Below, piece by piece: positions 32,896 to 41,640 of a DNA stretch of 64,000 nucleotides. The stretch's first letter is position 1. Each line of letters opens with the position of its first letter. Both the position numbers and the translations under genes were made by a program. The notes below the pieces were generated by a model. The model was not told the DNA's origin. It saw nothing but the letters and a program-made list of their open reading frames with translations, and made no database searches. The stretch is taken from positions 248,001 to 312,000 of the forward strand of contig QHSX01000038.1 of NCBI GenBank assembly GCA_003221695.1, written 5' to 3'. The DNA is from Candidatus Rokuibacteriota bacterium. Lineage in GTDB: Bacteria; Methylomirabilota; Methylomirabilia; Rokubacteriales; CSP1-6.

Positions 32896-33191
32896 ACGAG
32901 GAGTGTAGCTCCGTCATCGGCGAACGTGTCGATCACGCGCACGGTGAGGCCTCGTCGCCCACACTCGCACCACTCGTCCAGATCGCGAGCGACGCGGTTC
33001 GCCCGCCCCCACATGGCGGCCACGCACCAGACCCCCGCCACGATCCCGGCCTCGAGACCGATTTTGAATGGCGACGCTGCCACGCGGAGCTCGACGACCG
33101 CGAACGTGACGAGACCCAGCAGCACGCTGGTGTAGAGACGACCCCACCCAGGCAGAGGGGTCGAGGTCGGTGAGCGTCTTCCGTCACACAC
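32892..33191 (-). CDS. Small membrane protein heading the kdpDE-like operon
   Basis: A 99-residue protein with two predicted membrane helices ('YTSVLLGLVTFAVVEL' and 'EAGIVAGVWCVAAMWG') and a short cytoplasmic tail. Its stop overlaps the kinase start (GTGA at 32892-32895), so it is translated as part of the operon. It may be an accessory or sensor partner of the kinase. It is not recognised as KdpF. The start GTG at 33191 is the first in frame, and a later start is possible. Confidence 0.6.
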   Translation of the reverse strand: MCDGRRSPTSTPLPGWGRLYTSVLLGLVTFAVVELRVAASPFKIGLEAGIVAGVWCVAAMWGRANRVARDLDEWCECGRRGLTVRVIDTFADDGATLLV

Positions 33192-33262
33192 GAGTCAGCC
33201 GCCGCATGACCCCAGCGTAGACAGGTCTCCGGTAAAGCCTGTCTCAAGAAGCGGACACGAGC

Positions 33263-33283
33263 CGTAAAAATCTCGTAAAAATC
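33263..33283. promoter_or_regulatory. Tandem CGTAAAAATC boxes, probable KdpE-like operator
   Basis: Two exact copies of CGTAAAAATC (33263-33272 and 33274-33283) repeat with an 11-bp period, one helical turn apart, as OmpR-family dimers prefer. They stand out as A-rich DNA in a ~70% GC setting, in the 141-bp gap between the kinase operon and the transporter gene. Confidence 0.55.
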
Positions 33284-33332
33284 CGCGACCGGAGTTCCGG
33301 CGCAGCCCAGCACGGGTAGAGTGGTCAGTCGG

Positions 33333-35159
33333 ATGCGAATCACTCTACTCAAGCGCCTGCTGGTCGGTCCGCCCATGCCGCTCGCCCAGGCGCGCCACGA
33401 GCGGCTCGGCAAGGCCGTCGCGCTCGCGGTGTTCGCCTCCGACCCGTTGTCGTCGGTGGCGTACGCGACCGAAGAAATTCTCCTGGTGCTCATCCTCGCC
33501 GGCAGCGCCGCCCTGAGCTACTCGCTGCCGATCGCCCTGGGCATCGCCGCCCTCCTCGCGATCGTCGTCATCTCGTACCGCCAGACGGTGGTGGCCTACC
33601 CGCAGGGCGGGGGCGCCTATCTGGTCGCGAAGGACAACCTCGGCATCTTCCCTGCTCTGGCGGCAGCCGCGGCGCTGCTCGTCGACTACGTGCTGACGGT
33701 GTCGGTGTCCGTCGTCGCCGGGGTCGCGGCCTTGACGTCGGCCGTGCCCCAGCTCTATCCCTACCGCGTCGTCTTGAGCGTCCTCGCGGTCGCCGGGATC
33801 GCCATGGGGAACCTCCGGGGCGTCCGCGAATCGGCCAGGATGTTCGCCGCGCCGACCTACTTCTTCGTGGTGAGCGTCCTGGGGATGGTCGGGTACGGGC
33901 TGGTCGCCACAGCGCTCAATCTGCTGCCCGAGGCCCCCTACGAGCCTCATCCGCCGGGTATCGAGGGCCTCGGACTCTTCCTCCTGTTGAGAAGCTACGC
34001 CGCCGGCTGCACCGCGCTGACGGGCGTCGAGGCCGTCTCCAACGGCGTCCAGGCGCTCAAGCCGCCCGAGGGGCGCAACGCGCAGATCGTCATGACCTGG
34101 CTCGGGGTGCTCTCGATCGCGATGTTCCTCGGGATCACCTATCTCGCCTTCGACTTCGGCATTGTCCCGGGGGGCGACGAGACGGTCGTGTCGAAGATCG
34201 CCCGCCGGGTGTTTGGCACCGGCGTGCCGTACTACTGCGTCCAGGCCGCCACCCTGCTCATCCTGGTCCTCGCCGCCAACACGTCGTATGCGGACTTCCC
34301 GCGCCTGTCCTCGATCCTGGCGCGCGACCGCTTTGTGCCGCGGCAGTTCGCGAACCAGGGCGACCGGCTCGTGTTCTCGAACGGGATCCTGATCCTGAGC
34401 GGGTTCGCCGTCCTCCTGATCGTGGTGTTCGCAGGCGATACCCACGCGCTGCTGCCCCTCTACGCCATCGGCGTGTTCATTTCGTTCACGCTCTCGCAGA
34501 GCGGCATGGTGTGCCGATGGCTCCGGCTCCGGGAGAAGGGCTGGCGCTGGCGTGTGTGGGTCAACGGGGTGGGCGCGGTCGTGACCGGCGTCGTCCTCCT
34601 GACCCTCGCTTTCACGAAGTTCAGCGAGGGGGCCTGGATCGTCGTCGTCGTGATTCCGTTCCTGGTGGGCGTGTTCGGGGTCATGCGCAGCCACTACGAG
34701 GAGGTCGCGGAGGAGCTCTCGCTCGAAGGCTTCGAGGGGCCGCCCCAGTTCCAGCACACCGTGCTCGTCCTCATCGGCGACGTCCACCGGGGGGTCGTCC
34801 GAGCCGTCCAGTACGCGAAGACGCTCGCGCCGACGGCCGCGGTGCGCTCCGTCTACGTGGAGACGGACCCGGCGCGCACGCCCAAGCTCGAGGAGAAGTG
34901 GGCCAGGTGGGGGCTCGGCGTCCCCCTGATCGTGTTGACGTCGCCGTACCGGTCGCTCTTGCGGCCATTCCTCGACTACATCGACCAGATCCAGGCGCGC
35001 GGCGACGAGCAGATGGTCACGATCGTCCTACCCGAATTCCTCCCGCGCCGGTGGTGGCAGCACGTTCTCCACAACCAGACGGCTCTGCTCATCAAGGGCG
35101 CGCTCCTCTTTCGCAAGAACACGGTCGTCGCTGACGTTCCATACCTCCTCAAGCGCTAA
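33333..35159 (+). CDS. kimA: KimA-type potassium/proton symporter
   Basis: A 608-residue APC-superfamily protein with twelve membrane segments and a C-terminal soluble domain (~445-608). It shares KimA landmarks: 'LFASDPLSSVAYATEEILLVL'-type N-terminus ('FASDPLSSVAYATEE', ~35-50), 'ISYRQTVVAYPQGGGAYLVAKDNLG' (~80-105), 'LVDYVLTVSVSVVAGVAALTSA' (~118-140), and 'NTSYADFPRLSSILARDRFVP' (~320-340). KimA imports K+ with protons and binds c-di-AMP in its C-terminal domain. I prefer the ATG at 33333 over the upstream GTG (33321) because 'MRITLLKRLLVG' matches KimA N-termini. It is divergent from the KdpDE-like operon. Confidence 0.9.
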   Translation: MRITLLKRLLVGPPMPLAQARHERLGKAVALAVFASDPLSSVAYATEEILLVLILAGSAALSYSLPIALGIAALLAIVVISYRQTVVAYPQGGGAYLVAKDNLGIFPALAAAAALLVDYVLTVSVSVVAGVAALTSAVPQLYPYRVVLSVLAVAGIAMGNLRGVRESARMFAAPTYFFVVSVLGMVGYGLVATALNLLPEAPYEPHPPGIEGLGLFLLLRSYAAGCTALTGVEAVSNGVQALKPPEGRNAQIVMTWLGVLSIAMFLGITYLAFDFGIVPGGDETVVSKIARRVFGTGVPYYCVQAATLLILVLAANTSYADFPRLSSILARDRFVPRQFANQGDRLVFSNGILILSGFAVLLIVVFAGDTHALLPLYAIGVFISFTLSQSGMVCRWLRLREKGWRWRVWVNGVGAVVTGVVLLTLAFTKFSEGAWIVVVVIPFLVGVFGVMRSHYEEVAEELSLEGFEGPPQFQHTVLVLIGDVHRGVVRAVQYAKTLAPTAAVRSVYVETDPARTPKLEEKWARWGLGVPLIVLTSPYRSLLRPFLDYIDQIQARGDEQMVTIVLPEFLPRRWWQHVLHNQTALLIKGALLFRKNTVVADVPYLLKR

Positions 35160-35414
35160 GCGGACTTAGCCCTATACAGCAGGAAGGGGTGACACTGTCA
35201 GCGTGCAAGACTGTCAAAATGTGGACACGAGGGCCCCTGGACGAGCTTTGACCGCTAGCTCCTAAGTACCTGCCTGAACGGGCATTTCCCCCACCATTCG
35301 GTCATCAAGCGACCGACTTGGTACAGCGCCTGCTGTAACGAATTAAGGAAGTGGGTAAATACCTGAAAGACTTGATGAAGGCGGGGAGTAAGCTCAGATG
35401 AGAGGAGACGATCT

Positions 35415-35822
35415 ATGAGGAGGGTCATGATCGGGGCGATTCTCACCCTCGTCCTGATGTCGGTCGGCGCATGGGCGCAGACCAGCGGGACGGAGGCGTT
35501 CGCCCAACTCCCGCCCGTCGAGCAGAAGATCGCCCGTGCCCTGTTCGAGGCGCAGACCGGCCCGACGCGGCTGACGCCCGACCAGATCGTGGACATGAAG
35601 AAGGGCGGCGAGGGCTGGGGGAAGGTCTTCAAGCAGATGAAGGAGCAGCGCCTCCTCACAGAGAAGAACCTGGGGCAGGTCGTGAGCAACTTCGAGCGCC
35701 AGCACAGCGCGGCGCGCGGCGCCACCACGGGCCGCGGGCGCGACGAGAGCGCCGCCTCCGGCGCATCGGCCGGCGGGAACGGCATGGGCCGGGGCGCCAG
35801 CCACGGCGGCGGAAAGCGCTAG
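35415..35822 (+). CDS. Secreted hypothetical protein
   Basis: A 135-residue protein with a signal peptide (1-22, ending 'VGAWAQ'). A helical central segment follows: 'LPPVEQKIARALFEAQ', 'LTPDQIVDMKKGGEGWGKVFKQMKEQ', 'LTEKNLGQVVSNFERQ'. The C-terminus is Gly/Ser/Arg-rich and probably disordered. The context is an isolated gene after a ~255-bp non-coding gap. No family is recognised. Confidence 0.75.
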   Translation: MRRVMIGAILTLVLMSVGAWAQTSGTEAFAQLPPVEQKIARALFEAQTGPTRLTPDQIVDMKKGGEGWGKVFKQMKEQRLLTEKNLGQVVSNFERQHSAARGATTGRGRDESAASGASAGGNGMGRGASHGGGKR

Positions 35823-35838
35823 AGACAGTACGCGTGTA

Positions 35839-37473
35839 ATGCGGCGGGAGAGGCGCATGCCTCTCCCGCCAGCCCCTCGGGTCACCGGGGCCCGGCACGG
35901 AGCACCCTCGCGGGAGGACCTCAAGATAGGCGCGCTCGCTTCGCTCGTGCCGTCGTGCCTCCTCGTGCTCACCGGCGTCTACTTCCTCGCGGGGAAGTTC
36001 GGGCTGGCGCTCGCCTTGGTCCATGCGAGCGCGTCGCCGGTGTGGCCGCCGACGGGCATCGCCCTGGCGGCCGCGCTCCTGCTCGGGTACCGTGTCTGGC
36101 CGGCGCTGTTCCTGGGCGCGTTTCTGGTGAACGTCACGACGGCCGGATCCGTCTGGACGTCGCTCGGGATCGCCGGCGGCAACACGCTCGAAGGGCTCCT
36201 CGGCGCCTTCCTCGTCCAGCGCTTCGCGAACGGTCGGCGAGTCTTCGATCGGGCGCGAGACATCCTCACGTTCGCGGCGCTCGCCGGCCTCGGCAGCACG
36301 GCCGTGTGCGCGACGATCGGGGTGACGAGTCTGTCGCTCGGGGGCTACGCGAGCTGGGAGCGGTTCGGGGCGATCTGGCTCACGTGGTGGCTCGGGGACG
36401 CGGCGGGCGCGCTGGTGGTGGCCCCGGTGCTGATCCTCTGGGGAATGGACCGCGCGCTGCGTCTGTCGCAGGCACGCCTCCTGGAGCTCCTGCTCCTGCT
36501 CGGCTCCACGCTCCTGGTCGGCGAGGCTGTGTTCGGCGGCCTCGGGTCACCGTGGGCGCGGTCATATCCCCTCGAGTTCCTCTGCGTCCCGCTGCTCGTC
36601 GTGGCCGCGTTCCGGTTCGGCGCGCGCGAGGCGGCGACGTGCGTCGCCCTCCTTTCGGTGCTCGCGAACTGGGGCACGCTGCACGGCTCGGGGCCCTTCG
36701 TCCGGTACACGCAGAACGAGTCGCTGCTGCTGCTCCAGACGTTTATGGGGACGATGGCCATGATGACGCTGCTCCTGGCGGCGATCGTCAAGACGCACAG
36801 GGAGACCGAGGCGGCGCTGGCCCGCGTTGCCGCGATCGTGGAGTCGTCGGAAGACGCGATCATCGGCAAGACACTGGACGGGATCATCACGACCTGGAAC
36901 GGGGGCGCCCAGCGGCTCTACGGGTACTCGTCCCGCGAGGTGATCGGATGGCCGATCGCGCTCGTCATCCCCCGAGACCTCGATGGCGAGCTGGCGATGA
37001 TCCTCGCGCGGCTCGCCCGAGGCGAGCGGATGGATCACTACGAGACGGTCCGGGTGACGCGGGACGGGCGCCGGATCGACGTGTCCATCACGGTGTCCCC
37101 GACCCTGGACGCGGCGGGGCGGATCGTCGGCGCCTCGTCGATCGCCCGGGACATCACCCACAAGAAGCAGGCCGAGGCGGCCGTGCGGGAGCGGGACGCC
37201 CTCCGGTACGTCGCGGGCCTCGCGGCGGCGGCGGCGCACGAGATCAACAATCCGCTGGCGGTGGTCATGGGCCAGGCGCAGCTGCTCGAGGAAATGGTCG
37301 ACGCCGCGGGGCGCAGGCGCATCGAGGAGATCCTCGAAGCCACGCGGCGGATCCAGGGGATCATCGACCAGCTGAAGCGCATCAACCGGCTCGAGCTGGC
37401 CGACGGGTCCGAGCCGGTGCCGGAGATGCTCGACCTCGGGAAGTCGAGCTCGCAGGGCTCGGGGCTCACGTAA
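35839..37473 (+). CDS. MASE1-PAS-HisKA signalling protein without an ATPase domain
   Basis: A 544-residue protein: an eight-helix MASE1 sensory domain (~35-320, with 'ASASPVWPPTGIALAAALLLG' and 'TWWLGDAAGALVVAPVLILW'), a PAS domain (~335-445, 'ALARVAAIVESSEDAIIGKTLDG', 'WNGGAQRLYGYSSREVIG'), and a HisKA segment with His467 in 'AAHEINNPLAVVMGQAQLLEEM'. It ends 77 residues after that His with no HATPase domain. It should be able to receive but not donate ATP-derived phosphate, unless another kinase acts. It converges with the flavin monooxygenase gene (8-bp overlap). The start is uncertain because of the hairpin. Confidence 0.82.
   Translation: MRRERRMPLPPAPRVTGARHGAPSREDLKIGALASLVPSCLLVLTGVYFLAGKFGLALALVHASASPVWPPTGIALAAALLLGYRVWPALFLGAFLVNVTTAGSVWTSLGIAGGNTLEGLLGAFLVQRFANGRRVFDRARDILTFAALAGLGSTAVCATIGVTSLSLGGYASWERFGAIWLTWWLGDAAGALVVAPVLILWGMDRALRLSQARLLELLLLLGSTLLVGEAVFGGLGSPWARSYPLEFLCVPLLVVAAFRFGAREAATCVALLSVLANWGTLHGSGPFVRYTQNESLLLLQTFMGTMAMMTLLLAAIVKTHRETEAALARVAAIVESSEDAIIGKTLDGIITTWNGGAQRLYGYSSREVIGWPIALVIPRDLDGELAMILARLARGERMDHYETVRVTRDGRRIDVSITVSPTLDAAGRIVGASSIARDITHKKQAEAAVRERDALRYVAGLAAAAAHEINNPLAVVMGQAQLLEEMVDAAGRRRIEEILEATRRIQGIIDQLKRINRLELADGSEPVPEMLDLGKSSSQGSGLT
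35843..35870 (+). terminator. Perfect 12-bp hairpin (terminator-like) at the start of the MASE1 gene
   Basis: GGCGGGAGAGGC (35843-35854) and GCCTCTCCCGCC (35859-35870) pair perfectly around a GCAT loop, 20 bp after the preceding stop. No T run follows. It spans the ATGs at 35839 and 35857, so it either ends the upstream transcript or hides those starts, and translation may begin further downstream (e.g. GTG near 35948). Confidence 0.5.
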
Positions 37474-38512
37474 GCCGAGGCGCGACGCGCTCGGCGAAGA
37501 GACGCATCGACGCCAGCACACGCTCGTGGGGGATCTGGCCGCCCGGGTTCATCCACGCCGACAGGCTCGAGAAGCCGAGCGCCTCGCGCAATTCGAGCAG
37601 CCGGTCGACCACCGCCTCGGGCGTGCCGAACACCGCTTGCTCGCTGAGGACGTCCGCGTAGGTCAGCTCGGCCAGCCGCCCGGCGCGCGCGCTGCGCGCC
37701 TCGTCCGTTTGAGCGGCGGTGCCGTCCGATTTTTTCAGGGCCTCGCTGATCGCGCGGAAGAAGTGCATCGTGCTCGCTTCGGGCTCCTCGCGCGCCTGTC
37801 GCTCCGTGGCGGCGACGTAGACGGGCATGCTGAGGCCGATGTCGCCGCGTCCGGTGTGTCCGGCCGCCGTCCAGCCCTCGTGATACCCGCGGACGAAGCG
37901 CTCGAGGTCAGAGATCGAGATGGTCCGCGGGGCGACGAACAGGGGCAGGCCCATGCGTCCGACGAGGGGGTAGGTCTCCTCGGTCGTGGCCGCGACGCGG
38001 AGCGGCGGGTGCGGCCTTTGGAAGGGCTTCGGCATCACGCACACGTCGTGGAAATGGAAGTGACGCCCGGCGTGGGAGAAGCGCTCGTGCGTCCAGGCCT
38101 TGATCAGGATCTCCAGGGTCTCGAGAAAGCGCTCGCGGCTCTCGCTGTAGGGGATGTTGAACCCCGCGTAGTGCCCGGGCAGGCCGCTCCGGCCGACGCC
38201 GAACTCGAGGCGTCCCCTCGTCAGATGGTCCACCGTCGCCACGTCCTCGGCCAGGCGCAACGGGTGGCTCAGCGGTAGGACCTGCACGGCGATCCCGATC
38301 TTCACCCGTCGCGTCCAGGTCGCGAGGGCTCCCGCCACGACGAGCGGGGACGCGAGCACGGAGCGGTCCTTCTGGAAGTGGATCTCGGCGAGCCACACGG
38401 CGTCGAAGCCGAGGTCCTCCGCAGCCCGCATCTGGGCCATCGACTCCGCGAACGCGACCGTCTCGCTCATTCCCGCCGGACACTGGAACTCCGTGAACAG
38501 GCCGAACTCCAT
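37466..38512 (-). CDS. LLM-class flavin-dependent oxidoreductase
   Basis: A 348-residue bacterial luciferase-like TIM barrel. 'FTEFQCPAGMSETVAFAESM' (~6-25), 'AAEDLGFDAVWLAEIHF' (~30-46), 'TRRVKIGIAVQVLPLSHPLRLAEDVATVD' (~67-95) and 'GRLEFGVGRSGLPGHY' (~100-115) follow the family, as does 'PHPPLRVAATTEETYPLVGRMGLP'. It uses FMNH2 or F420H2 to oxidise an unknown substrate. It follows an ABC sugar-binding gene by 12 bp on the same strand. Confidence 0.9.
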   Translation of the reverse strand: MEFGLFTEFQCPAGMSETVAFAESMAQMRAAEDLGFDAVWLAEIHFQKDRSVLASPLVVAGALATWTRRVKIGIAVQVLPLSHPLRLAEDVATVDHLTRGRLEFGVGRSGLPGHYAGFNIPYSESRERFLETLEILIKAWTHERFSHAGRHFHFHDVCVMPKPFQRPHPPLRVAATTEETYPLVGRMGLPLFVAPRTISISDLERFVRGYHEGWTAAGHTGRGDIGLSMPVYVAATERQAREEPEASTMHFFRAISEALKKSDGTAAQTDEARSARAGRLAELTYADVLSEQAVFGTPEAVVDRLLELREALGFSSLSAWMNPGGQIPHERVLASMRLFAERVAPRLT

Positions 38513-38524
38513 TCCGCCTCCGTG

Positions 38525-39832
38525 TCAGCCTTCGTAGATCTTCTTGAGCTCCCCTTCGGCCCACCGCACGGCGTCCTCGGCGGATAGACCCTGCACGGCC
38601 TTCGCGTACATGTCCGTAATGATGTACTTGGTCAGGGCCTCGCTCGCCCTGGCCGTGGGCGGCCCCGCGTAGCCGATCATCCTGGCGCCGCGCGGAGCGG
38701 TCCGGAAGGGTTTCAGCGCGTCGTCGATCTTCGCCCACATCGGATGGTTCTCCCAGGCCGTCGTGGCGCCGACGCTGTACCCCTCCTCGATCTCGAACCA
38801 CCTGCCGAACTGCTCTCTGGCGTGGAGCCACTTGAGGAACTCCCGGGCGGCCTTCTGCTGCCTCGAGTACTTCATGATCGCGTGCGAGAAGGCCACCTTG
38901 TAGGGCGACGTCCGGCCCAGGGGACCGTCGGGGATCGAGAAGTGCGAGATGTCCCGCCACATCGGCTGGCCAGCCTCGTCCTTGATCTTGTCCGGATTGC
39001 GCTTGGCGAAGATGTAGATCGAGGCGCCGTTCAGCGTCGCGCCGATCTCGCCCGCATGGAACGCGCGGTTGTTGTTCGTGTCGTCCCACGCCAGCGCTCC
39101 CTCGTCACACGCGTCCTTCCAGAAGCCGACCATCCACTTCACGGCCTCGAGCGTCCCCTTCCCGTTCAGGACGGCCCGCTTGCCGCTCGGGTCGGTCTCG
39201 GCCCCGCCGAACGTCCAGGTGAGCGGATACGTCCACGCCGGCGCGTCGCCGAACGTGTGGCCCAGCGTCTGTCCGACGGGCTTGCCCTTCTTCTTGAGCG
39301 CGACGCCGATCCTCCGGTACTCCTCGAGCGTCCGGGGCGCTTCCGACGCGCCCACCTCCGCGAACCACGATCGACGATAGGCGATGAGGATGCCGCCCGT
39401 GCCCCACGGCAGGCCGAGCCACCGCGCGCCGGCGCGCGCCGCGGCCTCGTTGTGGGGGTAGTAGCCGCCCTGGTCCCGAGCCTTCCATTCGCACAGCTCC
39501 GACACGTCGGCGAGCGCGTTCGCGTAGAGGTGGGGCCAGTTGTGGAGCATCAGGATGATGTCCGCACCGCTCCCCGACTGGATCGCCGCGGTGATGCGCG
39601 CCTGGAGATCGTTCGCGTTGATCGTCTCGAGCGTGACGTCCATCTTCATCTGCCGGTTGTACTCGGCGATCATCCGCCTGAGCTCGGCGTCGCCTTCGGG
39701 GATGAAGTCGACCCACTGGAGGAGGTGGAGCTTCGTGGGTTGGGCGAAGGCGGGCGCGACTCCGCCGCCGGCGGCGAGGAGCCCGAGGGCGCCAGAGGTC
39801 TTGAGAAAGGTCCGACGAGAGGTCTTCGTCAT
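38525..39832 (-). CDS. Sugar ABC transporter substrate-binding protein (Tat-secreted, UgpB/MalE-like)
   Basis: A 435-residue binding protein. Residues 1-30 contain a Tat signal ('SRRTFLKTSGALGLLAAGG') ending near 'APAFA'. The mature domain has 'KLHLLQWVDFIPEGDAEL', 'SGADIILMLHNWPHLYANALADVSEL' and 'HNEAAARAGARWLGLPWGTGG'-type features of family-1 SBPs. No permease or ATPase genes accompany it, only a flavin monooxygenase gene on the same strand, so its transport partners lie elsewhere. Confidence 0.88.
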   Translation of the reverse strand: MTKTSRRTFLKTSGALGLLAAGGGVAPAFAQPTKLHLLQWVDFIPEGDAELRRMIAEYNRQMKMDVTLETINANDLQARITAAIQSGSGADIILMLHNWPHLYANALADVSELCEWKARDQGGYYPHNEAAARAGARWLGLPWGTGGILIAYRRSWFAEVGASEAPRTLEEYRRIGVALKKKGKPVGQTLGHTFGDAPAWTYPLTWTFGGAETDPSGKRAVLNGKGTLEAVKWMVGFWKDACDEGALAWDDTNNNRAFHAGEIGATLNGASIYIFAKRNPDKIKDEAGQPMWRDISHFSIPDGPLGRTSPYKVAFSHAIMKYSRQQKAAREFLKWLHAREQFGRWFEIEEGYSVGATTAWENHPMWAKIDDALKPFRTAPRGARMIGYAGPPTARASEALTKYIITDMYAKAVQGLSAEDAVRWAEGELKKIYEG

Positions 39833-39966
39833 GTACCGCCTCCTCGCTCCTGCTTCGGTCGGTCGAACAAGCGCAGGGTGGAGAGAATCTCCGCGGTTCG
39901 CGCATCATTGTCAAGCCGCTTTCGGGTATCTTCGACGCTACGGGCCTGGGCCCGGGGAGGGGGCGT

Positions 39967-41601
39967 ATGGGATCGCTGACCGGGTCGGAGCTTCTCGCGC
40001 GGTCGCTCACCTCGCAGGGCATGGACACGCTCTTCTTCCTCATGGGCGGGCCGATGCTGGAGACCGAAAGCACCTGCATCAAGCTCGGGGTCCGGGCCAT
40101 CGACACCCGCCACGAGCAGGCGGCGGCGATGATGGCCCACGCGTACAGCCGCGTGACCCGCCGCCCCGGGGTGTGTATGGGCTGCTCGGGGCCGGGGACG
40201 ACCAATCTCGTCACCGGTGTCGCCAACGCCTTCGTCGACGCCGCCCCGCTGATCGCGGTGGGCGGGTCGAGCCCGCGGGTCTATCTCGGAATGGAGGCGT
40301 TCCAGGAGATCGATCAGGTCGCGATCATGCGCCCAATCACGAAGTGGGCCGAGCGCGTGCTCGATGCCCGGCGCATCCCCGAGCTCGTGGCCACCGCCTT
40401 CCGTCAGGCGACGACGGGCCGGCCGGGCCCCGTCTATCTCGACCTGCCGGGCGACGTCCTCGGAGAGGCGGTGGACGAGGCCGCCGTCGCGTTCCCGGCT
40501 CGCTCCGAGCCGCCGCTCCGCGCGCAGGGCGACCCCGCGGCGGTCGCGGACGCCGTCGGCCTGCTGGCCGGCGCCGAGCGGCCCCTGGTCATCGGCGGCA
40601 GCGGCGTCTGGTGGTCGGACGCCGCGTCCGCGTTCCAGGCCTTCGTCGACGCGACCGGCATCCCCTTCTACACAACCCCGATCTCGCGGGGCATGATCGC
40701 CGAGGACCACGCGCTCGCGTTCCTCAACGCGCGCGCCAAGGCCTTCGCGGAGGCGGACGTCCTCCTCGCCGTCGGCACGCGCTTCAATTACGTGCTCCAG
40801 TTCGGTCGCCCGCCCCGGTTCGCGGCAGATCTCAAGGTGATCCACGTCGACGTGAACCCGAGCCAGCTCGGCTGGAACCGCCGGGTCGACGTGCCGATCG
40901 TCGGCGACGCCCGCGCGGTCCTGGAGCGGCTCGCCGCCGCATCGCGCGGGACGATCGAGCCCGGCCGCTACGCCGCGTGGGTGGCGAAGCTCCGGGCGCT
41001 CGACGCTGAGAAGGCGGCCGAGATGGACAGGCAGATGAGCACGGACCAGGTCCCGATCCACCCGCTCCGGCTCTGCAAGGAGGTGCGCGACTTCCTCCGG
41101 CGCGACGCGATCCTGATCGTGGACGGCCAGGAGATCCTCAACTACGGGCGCCAGTCGATCCCGACCTTCGTGCCGGGGCACCGGCTGAACTCCGGTCCCT
41201 TCGGCTGCATGGGCGTCGGGCTGCCGTTCGGCGTCGGCGCGAAGGTCGCGCGCCCCGACGCACAGGTGCTGGTCCTGCACGGCGACGGCTCGTACGGGCT
41301 CAACGCGATGGAGATCGACACGGCGGTCCGTCACCGGATTCCCGTCCTGGTCGTGATCAGCAACAACGGCGGCTGGACGGCCGACCCGCAGGGGAGCAAG
41401 CCCGGGCGCAACCTCGGCTACACGCGCTACGACAAGGTCGCGCAGGACTTCGGCGCGCACGGCGAGCTCGTCGAGAAGCCCCACGAGATCCGGCCGGCGC
41501 TCGAGCGGGCGTGGGCCTCCGGCAAGCCGGCGGTCGTCAACGTCGTGACCGACTTCAAGGCGCGCGCGCAGACGATCCGCTTCTCGGCGTATACGACGTA
41601 G
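39967..41601 (+). CDS. TPP-dependent lyase, oxalyl-CoA decarboxylase/2-hydroxyacyl-CoA lyase-like
   Basis: A 544-residue three-domain TPP enzyme. The catalytic Glu50 is in 'IDTRHEQAAAMMAHAYSRVT'. The segment 'GGSSPRVYLGMEAFQEIDQVAIMRPITKWAE' (split, ~100-132) resembles oxalyl-CoA decarboxylase and 2-hydroxyacyl-CoA lyases more than acetolactate synthase. The C-terminal TPP motif is 'HGDGSYGLNAMEIDTAVRHR' followed by 'VISNNGG'. Its neighbour is a formyl-CoA transferase, suggesting the pair decarboxylates oxalyl-CoA to formyl-CoA. The alternative is acetolactate-synthase-like. Confidence 0.8.
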   Translation: MGSLTGSELLARSLTSQGMDTLFFLMGGPMLETESTCIKLGVRAIDTRHEQAAAMMAHAYSRVTRRPGVCMGCSGPGTTNLVTGVANAFVDAAPLIAVGGSSPRVYLGMEAFQEIDQVAIMRPITKWAERVLDARRIPELVATAFRQATTGRPGPVYLDLPGDVLGEAVDEAAVAFPARSEPPLRAQGDPAAVADAVGLLAGAERPLVIGGSGVWWSDAASAFQAFVDATGIPFYTTPISRGMIAEDHALAFLNARAKAFAEADVLLAVGTRFNYVLQFGRPPRFAADLKVIHVDVNPSQLGWNRRVDVPIVGDARAVLERLAAASRGTIEPGRYAAWVAKLRALDAEKAAEMDRQMSTDQVPIHPLRLCKEVRDFLRRDAILIVDGQEILNYGRQSIPTFVPGHRLNSGPFGCMGVGLPFGVGAKVARPDAQVLVLHGDGSYGLNAMEIDTAVRHRIPVLVVISNNGGWTADPQGSKPGRNLGYTRYDKVAQDFGAHGELVEKPHEIRPALERAWASGKPAVVNVVTDFKARAQTIRFSAYTT

Positions 41602-41640
41602 CCCAAGCGGCTGAGTGAGAGGCGGCAGGCGGCACGGAGC

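Noticed and set aside
35160-35414. Possible insertion-sequence remnant (tgtcaaaatgtggacac-like stretch near 35212)
   Set aside because: No matching inverted end or target duplication was found within the window.
35255-35785. A minus-strand ORF ending in 'HFLNSLQQALYQVGRLMTEW'
   Set aside because: Only the last ~40 residues, in the 255-bp AT-richer gap (35160-35414), look unusual; the rest is the shadow of the secreted protein gene. It could be a remnant of an inserted element, but no ends or transposase were seen.
39924-39940. Another GG-N10-GC match (cgggtatcttcgacgcta) upstream of the TPP lyase
   Set aside because: The -12 half is ACGC instead of TTGC, so the match is no better than chance.
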